This document shows, piece after piece, positions 57,879 to 64,000 of a DNA stretch of 64,000 bases. Origin of the DNA: Alphaproteobacteria bacterium (GTDB lineage: Bacteria > Pseudomonadota > Alphaproteobacteria > JAVJRE01). Numbering within the stretch: position 1 is the stretch's first letter; each line of letters starts with the position of its first letter. The stretch lies in NCBI GenBank assembly GCA_040218575.1, contig JAVJRE010000007.1, forward strand, positions 186,001 to 250,000, in the 5' to 3' direction. The notes beneath the pieces were generated by a model. It saw only the letters and a list, made by a program, of their open reading frames with translations, searched no databases and was not told the DNA's origin. Both the position numbers and the translations under genes were made by a program.

Positions 57879-58414
57879 GCACCGCTGCGTTTCGCGCGCG
57901 CCGCAAGGCACCACCGCCGCCGCCATTGGCGCGCCCCCTGCACCGTCTGCACCCAGCCATCCTGCTGGCGACGGTCTTCGGCCTCGGCCGCCTGCCGGTG
58001 ACACCGGCTACATGGACGTCGGCCGCAGCCCTGCTGCCCGGCTGGTGGCTGGCCCACGCCGGCTTCATGTGGCTGGCCCTGGCCACGGCGGTCGCCATTA
58101 TCGCCGGCAGTTGGGCAGCCCAACTCTATGCCCGCAACAGCCAGGACCCCGATCCCAGCCCGGTGGTCATTGACGAGGTGGCCGGGCAGTGGCTGACCCT
58201 GTTGCCCGTCACCGGCGCCGTAGCGGCGGAACCGCGTCTGCTGGTCGCCGCCCTTCTCGTCTTTCGGTTGTTCGACATCACCAAGCCATGGCCCGGCCGT
58301 TGGTTTGAACGCACCCAGAGCGGCTGGAAAGGCATCATGCTGGACGATGTGGCGGCCGGCGTTTACGGCGCGGCGGTGATGGCCGCGCTGGTCTGGCTTC
58401 TCGGCCGGTTCTGA
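57875..58414 (+). CDS. pgpA: Phosphatidylglycerophosphatase A
   Basis: A 179-residue membrane enzyme. GLGRLPVTPATWTSAAALLP, VVIDEVAGQWLTLLP and LFDITKPWPGRWFERTQSGWKGIMLDDVAAG are the conserved PgpA segments, with acidic metal ligands in DEVAGQ and DDVAAG. It dephosphorylates phosphatidylglycerophosphate to phosphatidylglycerol. It is coupled to ispDF by an ATGA overlap and precedes pncC. Confidence 0.95.
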   Translation: MSTAAFRARRKAPPPPPLARPLHRLHPAILLATVFGLGRLPVTPATWTSAAALLPGWWLAHAGFMWLALATAVAIIAGSWAAQLYARNSQDPDPSPVVIDEVAGQWLTLLPVTGAVAAEPRLLVAALLVFRLFDITKPWPGRWFERTQSGWKGIMLDDVAAGVYGAAVMAALVWLLGRF

Positions 58415-58423
58415 GCGGCGGCC

Positions 58424-58918
58424 ATGTTCAACCGAGAGATCATCTCTCTGGCGGAACAGGTGGTCGCCGAATGCCGCCGCCGGAAGGTCATGGTCTGCAC
58501 CGTGGAGTCCTGCACGGGCGGCCTTGTCGCCGGCGCGCTGAGCGAAGTGGCCGGCGCCTCCCATGCCCTTGAACGCGGCTTCGTCACATACACCAACGGT
58601 GCGAAGAGCGAGCTGGTCGGTGTGCCACCCGATCTGATTCACCACCATGGCGCGGTAAGCGAGGCGGTGGCGCGGGCCATGGCGGAGGGCGGGCTCAGCC
58701 ACTCCGCCGCCGCAGTCGCCGTGGCCGTGACGGGTATTGCCGGGCCTGACGGCGGCAGCGCCACCAAGCCGGTTGGTCTGGTCCACTTCGCCACGGCAGT
58801 GCGCGACGGCGCCGTGCGCCATAGTCAGCAGATCTTCGCCGGTGATCGCACGGCGGTGCGCCAGGCCAGCGTTGCGATGGCTCTCGGTCTGCTGCTGGCC
58901 GCTCTGCGAGGGGACTAG
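58424..58918 (+). CDS. pncC: CinA-family nicotinamide-nucleotide amidohydrolase (PncC)
   Basis: A 164-residue protein matching the C-terminal CinA domain alone. TVESCTGGLVAGALSEVAGAS holds the catalytic Ser and Cys-rich start, GFVTYTNGAKSELVGV and TGIAGPDGGSATKPVGLVHFA are conserved. It hydrolyses NMN to nicotinic acid mononucleotide and ammonia in pyridine-nucleotide recycling. It overlaps the convergent ratA stop by four bases. Confidence 0.93.
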   Translation: MFNREIISLAEQVVAECRRRKVMVCTVESCTGGLVAGALSEVAGASHALERGFVTYTNGAKSELVGVPPDLIHHHGAVSEAVARAMAEGGLSHSAAAVAVAVTGIAGPDGGSATKPVGLVHFATAVRDGAVRHSQQIFAGDRTAVRQASVAMALGLLLAALRGD

Positions 58919-59424
58919 CGATCCCCGGCTGGCCCGGGCACAACGGCGGCGTGTCCATAGATATCCGCCGCCCTTGTCTCAAACGCGCCAACCATGCGGG
59001 TCACCGCCTCGCCGAACAGCACATGCATAGCCGCTTCCAGCAGGCGTGAGCGGAAGCTGAAATCAACCAGGAAATCGACGATGCAGCCGGGCGCCAGAGC
59101 GCCACCGGTCTCTGGCAGCGGTGCGCCGGCACTATCCGCCGGCAGAAATAACCAGCGGTTGGTCAGTTGCTTCAACGGCCCGCGCTCATAGTCCACGTCT
59201 ATGCGCATGTTGGGGCGATCAAGCCGGACACGCGAGGTGAAGGTCTCGCGAAAGACCCGAAAACCGATGATCAAATCGGCCAGAACAAGGCGGTCGCTGC
59301 GCTCGAGGATGCGAGCGCCACGGCACCAGGGCAGAAACTCCGGGTAGCGCTCTATGTCGGCGACCAGGTCGAACATGCGGTCGGGGGCGTAGGGCAGAAA
59401 CCGCTGTTCCTCGTGACGATGCAT
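58915..59424 (-). CDS. RatA/COQ10-like START-domain protein
   Basis: About 169 residues of the polyketide-cyclase/START family. MHRHEEQRFLPYAPDRMFDLVADIERYPEFLPWC at the start, FRETFTSRVRL, and IVDFLVDFSFRSRLLEAAM are diagnostic. Bacterial members are called RatA (ribosome association toxin) or ubiquinone-binding COQ10; no antitoxin is adjacent, so a lipid/quinone-binding role is at least as likely. It ends the pdh-lpdA-lipA run, 10 bases downstream of lipA. Confidence 0.88.
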   Translation of the reverse strand: MHRHEEQRFLPYAPDRMFDLVADIERYPEFLPWCRGARILERSDRLVLADLIIGFRVFRETFTSRVRLDRPNMRIDVDYERGPLKQLTNRWLFLPADSAGAPLPETGGALAPGCIVDFLVDFSFRSRLLEAAMHVLFGEAVTRMVGAFETRAADIYGHAAVVPGPAGDR

Positions 59425-59434
59425 CGGAACGGCG

Positions 59435-60352
59435 TCAGCCAGCGGCGGCGTATGCCGCCTGGCGCGCCGCCTGCATCCGTGAGAAGTCGTCACCTGCGTG
59501 GTAGGACGAACGTGTCATAGGCGAAGCCGAGACCATGAGAAAACCCTTGCCGCGGGCCATGCGCGCATAGTCGGCGAACTCCTCCGGCGTGACATAGCGA
59601 TCCACCGGCGCATGCGCCGGCGTCGGCTGGAGATACTGGCCGATGGTGAGGAAGTCGACCTCCGCAGAGCGCAGATCGTCCATCACCTGGTAAACTTCTT
59701 CGCGGCTTTCCCCGAGCCCCACCATGATGCCGGACTTGGTGAAGATGCCGGGCGCCAGGCGACGGGCACGGTCCAGCAGATTGAGGCTGTGATAATAGCG
59801 CGCACCGGGCCGGATGGTCGGATAGAGACGCGGCACGGTCTCCAGATTGTGGTTGAACACGTGGGGCCCGGCCTCAACCACCACCTCAAGCGCGCCATCC
59901 TTACGCAGAAAGTCAGGCGTCAGAACTTCGATGGTGGTGGCTGGTGCGGCCTGACGAATGCGACGGATCACGGCGGCAAACTGACCGGCCCCGCCATCAT
60001 CCAGATCGTCGCGATCAACGCTGGTGATCACCACATGATTGAGGCCCAGTTCGCCAACCGCGCTGGCCACGTGCTCCGGCTCCAGGGGGTCAACCGGATT
60101 GGGCCGCCCGGTCTTGATATTGCAGAAGGCACAGGCCCGCGTGCAGGTATCGCCCAGGATCATCACCGTGGCGTGGCCCAGCGACCAGCACTCGCCGATA
60201 TTGGGACAGGCCGCCTCTTCGCACACGGTATTGAGAGACAGCCGACGCATCAGGGCGCGGGTCTGCTGATAGCCGGCAGAGGTCGGCGCCCTGGCCCGAA
60301 TCCAGGCGGGCTTAGGTGGCCGCCGCGAGGTTAAGGTGCTGTCCGACATCAT
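59435..60352 (-). CDS. lipA: Lipoyl synthase
   Basis: A 305-residue radical SAM enzyme. The auxiliary cluster ligands lie in [12 protein letters not shown], the radical SAM cluster in CTRACAFC, and the conserved ITSVDRDDL and TIGQYLQPT are present. The C-terminal Arg-Ser-Ser-Tyr segment (MTRSSYHAG) supplies the serine ligand. It inserts two sulfurs into the octanoyl group of the pyruvate dehydrogenase E2 encoded upstream, matching the operon. Confidence 0.97.
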   Translation of the reverse strand: MMSDSTLTSRRPPKPAWIRARAPTSAGYQQTRALMRRLSLNTVCEEAACPNIGECWSLGHATVMILGDTCTRACAFCNIKTGRPNPVDPLEPEHVASAVGELGLNHVVITSVDRDDLDDGGAGQFAAVIRRIRQAAPATTIEVLTPDFLRKDGALEVVVEAGPHVFNHNLETVPRLYPTIRPGARYYHSLNLLDRARRLAPGIFTKSGIMVGLGESREEVYQVMDDLRSAEVDFLTIGQYLQPTPAHAPVDRYVTPEEFADYARMARGKGFLMVSASPMTRSSYHAGDDFSRMQAARQAAYAAAG

Positions 60353-60367
60353 CGCCCCGGATGTGGC

Positions 60368-61783
60368 CTAGATATGGAGCGCCCGGTCAAACGCATCCAG
60401 CACCGCCTCGTGCATGGACTCGCTGACCGTCGGATGGGGGAAAATGGTGCGGATCAACTCCGCTTCGGTGGTCTCCAGAGTGCGGGCAATGGCATAGCCC
60501 TGGATCATCTCCGTCACTTCCGGCCCCACCATGTGTGCGCCCAACAGGGCGCCGGTGGCGCCATCAAAGACGGTCTTTACGAAGCCTTCCTCGTCACCCA
60601 GCGCAATGGCCTTGCCATTGGCCTGCAGCGGAAAGCGACCGACGCGCACGTCGTGGCCCGCTTCCGTCGCCGCCGCCTCGGTCAGGCCGACGCTGGCCAC
60701 CTGCGGCCGGCAATAGGTGCAACCCGGCACGTCGCCCGGACTCAGCGGGTGAAGCCCCTCCACCCCGGCGATCCGCTCGACGCACAATACGCCCTCATGC
60801 ATGGCCTTGTGGGCCAGCCAGGGCGGCCCCACAAGATCGCCAATGGCGGATATGTCAGGCTCAGCGGTGCGCAGCCACTCATCAACCACCACATGGCCCC
60901 TTTCGACCTGCACGGCCGTGCCCTCCAGGCCTAGCTCCTCCACATTGCCGGTAATGCCGATGGACAACAGCGCGCGCTCAACCGTCAGTTCGCGGGAGTC
61001 GCCATCCTGCTCGATTGTCGCCGTCACGCCTGAGCCGGCGGTGTTCAGATGGGCGACGGAGGCGCCGGTGATGATCTCCACGCCGCGCCGCGCAAAGCTC
61101 TTGGCGACCAGGGCTGAGACCTCCGGGTCTTCTACCGGCAGCACCCGATCAAGTACTTCTACAACATGAACGTCGACACCTAAATCATTGTAGAAACTTG
61201 CAAACTCCATGCCGATTGCCCCGGAGCCAATGACCAGCAATGAGCGCGGCAGCGCCTCCGGCACCATCGCCTCACGATAGGACCAGACCTTGTCGCCGTC
61301 TGTTTGCAGGTCCGGCAACTGGCGGGCCCGGGCGCCGGTGGCGAGGATGATATGGCCGGCCTGCAGGGTCATATCGCCGCCGTCAGCCAGCGTCACGCGC
61401 ACCCGGCCCGGCCCGTCGAGACGGCCGTGGCCGGAGACCACCTCAATCTTGTTCTTTTTCATCAGGAAGGCGACGCCCTTGCTGAGGCGGGCGGCCACCT
61501 CACGGCTGCGGGCGACCAGCCTGGCCAGGTCGATTTTCACCTCGCCAACCGAAATGCCGAAGGAATCCAGTGCCCCCACCTGGTGGCGCAGCTCTGCCGC
61601 CCGCAACAGTGCCTTGGTGGGGATGCACCCCCAATTGAGGCAGATACCACCGAGCGCCTCGGCCTCCACCACAGCGGTGCTGAGACCAAGCTGTGCGGCG
61701 CGCACGGCCGCCACATAACCGCCGGGACCGCCGCCGATCACCACGACATCGTAAGTCCGGGCCTGATCGCGATCGCCGGCCAT
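60368..61783 (-). CDS. lpdA: Dihydrolipoyl dehydrogenase (E3)
   Basis: A 471-residue FAD disulfide oxidoreductase. The FAD motif is VVIGGGPGGYVAAVRAAQLG, the redox-active pair is GGICLNWGCIPTKALL, the NAD-binding motif VIGSGAIGMEFASF, and the C-terminal His-Glu dyad lies in HPTVSESMHEA. It regenerates lipoamide in the pyruvate dehydrogenase complex. The start overlaps the pdhC stop. Confidence 0.97.
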   Translation of the reverse strand: MAGDRDQARTYDVVVIGGGPGGYVAAVRAAQLGLSTAVVEAEALGGICLNWGCIPTKALLRAAELRHQVGALDSFGISVGEVKIDLARLVARSREVAARLSKGVAFLMKKNKIEVVSGHGRLDGPGRVRVTLADGGDMTLQAGHIILATGARARQLPDLQTDGDKVWSYREAMVPEALPRSLLVIGSGAIGMEFASFYNDLGVDVHVVEVLDRVLPVEDPEVSALVAKSFARRGVEIITGASVAHLNTAGSGVTATIEQDGDSRELTVERALLSIGITGNVEELGLEGTAVQVERGHVVVDEWLRTAEPDISAIGDLVGPPWLAHKAMHEGVLCVERIAGVEGLHPLSPGDVPGCTYCRPQVASVGLTEAAATEAGHDVRVGRFPLQANGKAIALGDEEGFVKTVFDGATGALLGAHMVGPEVTEMIQGYAIARTLETTEAELIRTIFPHPTVSESMHEAVLDAFDRALHI

Positions 61784-63177
61784 TACAACAGCATGGTCAG
61801 AGGGTTTTCGATCAACGCCCGGAAGGCGGCGAGGAACTGCGCGCCGATGACGCCGTCCATGGCGCGATGATCCACCGACAAGGTGCAGGTCATGACGGTG
61901 GCTACGGCGAGCGCGCCATCGCGCACCACCGGTCGCGGCTCGCCCGCGCCAACCGCAAGGATCGCACCCTGTGGCGGGTTGATGACCGCATTGAACTGGC
62001 GAACGCCATACATGCCCAGATTCGACACGCTGAACGTACCGCCCTGATACTCTTCCGGCGCCAGTTTGCCGTCGCGCGCCTTCTTTGCCAGGGTCCGCAC
62101 TTCGCGGGAAATCTCGCCCAGGCCGCGACTTTCGACACCGCGCACTACCGGCGTCACCAACCCGCCCTCGACCGCCACCGCAACGCTGATATCGGCACGC
62201 TGGAAGCGGAGCAAAGCATCAGGGGTCCACATGGCATTCGCTTCCGGCACCTGCTTCAGGGCCAGGCCCGCCGCGCGGATGACGAAATCATTGACCGACA
62301 AGGGAGTCGCCTCACGGCCGGCTTCCTTGTCGGCTTTCGCCTTGTCATTGAGCTCCTTGCGGATGGCCAGCAGCCGGTCAATCTGGCAATCCACCGTCAG
62401 CTCGAAATGGGGCGCAGTCTGTTTCGACAGACTCATCCGCTCGGCGATGACGCGCCGCATGGCGGTATGACGCAGCGCCTCATGGGGCGGCAGCAGGTCG
62501 AAGTCGGGCGTGACCGCCATGGCACTCGCCGGGCCGCCGGCCAACCGGCCGGCGCCGGGAGACCGGCCAGCGCCGGACTGCAGCGCCGCCTCGATATCGG
62601 CCTTGACGATGCGGCCGCGCGGACCGGAGCCGGACAGGGCGTTCAGATCAAGACTCTCCTGCTCCGCCATGCGACGGGCCAGTGGCGAGGCGAAGACCCG
62701 TTGGCGGCCGTTGCCAGCCGCGCCCGTGGCATCTGCCCTGCCCGTGTCGTCCGTTTTACCCGCCCGCTCGGCGCCGGCCGGCGTCTTGCCGGGACCGGAG
62801 GCCTTTTTGCCCTCCTCTCCGGCGTCTTCACCCTGCGGTTTCGCCTCACCACGCCCGGACGATGTCTTGCCAGAGCCGGCGGCCGCGACGGCGGCTTTTT
62901 CGGCCGCCGCATCGTCCACGGCCGCATCGTCGTCGCCGGACTCGCTAAGGACGGCAATTACCTGATTGACCGGAATACCCTCGCTGCCCTCCTCCACCAG
63001 TATGCGGGCCAGGGTTCCGTCATCTGCGACTTCCAGTTCCATGGTCGCCTTGTCAGTCTCAATTTCGGCGATGACATCGCCTGAGACCACGGAATCGCCG
63101 GTTTTCTTCAGCCAGCGGGCAAGAGTGCCTTCGGTCATGGTCGGCGACAAAGCGGGCATCAGGATGCGGACCGCCAT
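61783..63177 (-). CDS. pdhC: Pyruvate dehydrogenase E2, dihydrolipoamide acetyltransferase
   Basis: A 464-residue E2. One lipoyl domain carries the lipoylated Lys in IETDKATMELEV; a long charged Ala/Gly/Lys-rich linker follows; the E1/E3-binding domain is FASPLARRMAEQESLDLNAL; the catalytic domain ends in SVDHRAMDGVIGAQF with the active-site His and Asp. It transfers acetyl groups to CoA at the complex core. It lies three bases downstream of pdhB. Confidence 0.96.
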   Translation of the reverse strand: MAVRILMPALSPTMTEGTLARWLKKTGDSVVSGDVIAEIETDKATMELEVADDGTLARILVEEGSEGIPVNQVIAVLSESGDDDAAVDDAAAEKAAVAAAGSGKTSSGRGEAKPQGEDAGEEGKKASGPGKTPAGAERAGKTDDTGRADATGAAGNGRQRVFASPLARRMAEQESLDLNALSGSGPRGRIVKADIEAALQSGAGRSPGAGRLAGGPASAMAVTPDFDLLPPHEALRHTAMRRVIAERMSLSKQTAPHFELTVDCQIDRLLAIRKELNDKAKADKEAGREATPLSVNDFVIRAAGLALKQVPEANAMWTPDALLRFQRADISVAVAVEGGLVTPVVRGVESRGLGEISREVRTLAKKARDGKLAPEEYQGGTFSVSNLGMYGVRQFNAVINPPQGAILAVGAGEPRPVVRDGALAVATVMTCTLSVDHRAMDGVIGAQFLAAFRALIENPLTMLL

Positions 63178-63180
63178 GGT

Positions 63181-64000
63181 TCAGTCCTTATCCAGGTAGA
63201 GAACCGAACGGACCGCCTGCACCACGGAGCCGGCCTGCGGCAGTGCCAGTGCCTCCAGATTGGCGGCATAGGGCATAGGCACATCGGCGCCCGTGACACG
63301 GACCACCGGCGCATCCAGCCAGTCGAAGGCCTGCTCCATGACCAGCGCGGCGATCTCGGCACCGATGCCGGCGGTGGGCCAGCCTTCCTCCACCGTCACA
63401 ATGCGGTTGGTGCGACGCAAAGAGGCCATGATCGCGCCGTGATCCATGGGGCGAATGGAGCGCAGATCAATCACATCGGCCTCTATACCGTCCGCCGCCA
63501 GTGTATCGGCCGCCTCCAGCGCCACCGACACCATGCGCGAGAAGGCAACGATGGTGACATCACTGCCTTTACGGGCAAGCCGCGCCTTGCCGATCGGGAC
63601 GACAAATTCGTCGCTGTCAGGCACCTCACCCTTCATGCCGTAGAGCAGCTCGTTTTCCAGAACAATGACCGGGTTCGGATCGCGGATCGCCGATTTGAGG
63701 AGCCCCTTGGCATCGGCGGGAGTGGCCGGCGCCACCACCTTCAGCCCCGGGCAATGAGCGTACCAACTGGCATAGCATTGCGAGTGCTGGGCGCCGACGC
63801 GCGAGGCCGCGCCGTTGGGCCCGCGAAAGACGATGGGCGCGCCCATCTGGCCGCCGGACATGTACAGGGTCTTGGCGGCCGAATTGATGATCTGATCAAT
63901 CGCCTGCATGGCGAAGTTGAAGGTCATAAACTCCACAATGGGCTTGAGCCCGGCAAAGGCCGCGCCTACACCAAGGCCCGCGAAGCCATGTTCGGTAATC
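63181..64000 (-). CDS. pdhB: Pyruvate dehydrogenase E1 beta subunit (partial, 5' end beyond window)
   Basis: The C-terminal 272 codons or so of E1 beta. Reading from the window edge gives [20 protein letters not shown], then [68 protein letters not shown] and [11 protein letters not shown]. With E1 alpha it carries out thiamine-dependent decarboxylation of pyruvate. The N-terminal part (in relatives fused to a lipoyl domain or not) is outside the window. Confidence 0.95.
   Translation of the reverse strand, partial: ITEHGFAGLGVGAAFAGLKPIVEFMTFNFAMQAIDQIINSAAKTLYMSGGQMGAPIVFRGPNGAASRVGAQHSQCYASWYAHCPGLKVVAPATPADAKGLLKSAIRDPNPVIVLENELLYGMKGEVPDSDEFVVPIGKARLARKGSDVTIVAFSRMVSVALEAADTLAADGIEADVIDLRSIRPMDHGAIMASLRRTNRIVTVEEGWPTAGIGAEIAALVMEQAFDWLDAPVVRVTGADVPMPYAANLEALALPQAGSVVQAVRSVLYLDKD

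Noticed and set aside
58915-59424. Toxin-antitoxin module based on the RatA-like gene
   Set aside because: No antitoxin partner is adjacent; it sits as the last gene of the pyruvate dehydrogenase/lipoate run, so a COQ10-like role is as likely.

Overview
The window is GC-rich, gene-dense chromosomal DNA from an alphaproteobacterium, most likely Rhodospirillales-like. The main reasons are: the minus-strand run dusB-ntrB-ntrC-ntrY-ntrX-trkA-aminotransferase-HAD-hfq-hflX; a fused ispDF gene; groESL behind a CIRCE operator; the rlpA-dac-tmk-holB-metG-tatD-MBL run; and a GlxBCD-type N-methylglutamate synthase set. No phage, insertion sequence, CRISPR array or integrase was seen. One tRNA, tRNA-Ser(UGA), is present.

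Positions 1-20.4 kb look like a methylated-amine utilisation region. A glutamine-synthetase-family gene (candidate gamma-glutamylmethylamide synthetase), glxBCD (candidate N-methylglutamate synthase) and a conserved-looking 144-aa unknown would handle monomethylamine. A split Liv-type ABC transporter (livGF forward, livMHK reverse, with a helical-repeat gene between them) follows. A tri/dimethylamine dehydrogenase is next, then a very unusual 1107-aa protein that joins a DgcB/EtfD-like membrane Fe-S quinone oxidoreductase to the ETF beta subunit, then ETF alpha, a GcvT-like folate aminomethyltransferase and a glutathione peroxidase. Read together: the dehydrogenase oxidises the amine, electrons go to ETF and then to the quinone pool through a tethered partner, and the C1 unit may be taken to tetrahydrofolate.

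Positions 21-22.2 kb form a small AT-rich islet with two hypothetical genes next to tRNA-Ser. Positions 22.3-29 kb hold accessory metabolism: two unrelated Rieske oxygenase alpha subunits, a TPR protein, glyoxalase I, a VCBS-repeat protein and an SDR. From 28 to 36.2 kb there is a cell-envelope and replication run (mltB, rlpA, D-Ala-D-Ala carboxypeptidase, tmk, holB, metG, tatD, MBL hydrolase). Between 36.2 and 41.9 kb are mazG (preceded by a possible coupled small gene), an enolase-superfamily enzyme, an amidohydrolase, a 3-hydroxyisobutyrate dehydrogenase-like enzyme and an inositol-monophosphatase-family enzyme. groESL lies at 42-44 kb.

Positions 44.4-56.5 kb carry the nitrogen-regulation run. 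Its NtrC is strikingly degenerate: GAFTGA is replaced without a gap, and the Walker B Asp-Glu is changed. NtrX also lacks GAFTGA. Positions 56.6-64 kb hold ispDF, pgpA, pncC, and on the minus strand a pyruvate dehydrogenase run (pdhB partial, pdhC, lpdA, lipA) ending in a RatA/COQ10-like gene. The strongest items for follow-up are the quinone-oxidoreductase/EtfB fusion with its operon, the degenerate NtrC, the unknown gene after glxD, and the tRNA-adjacent islet.
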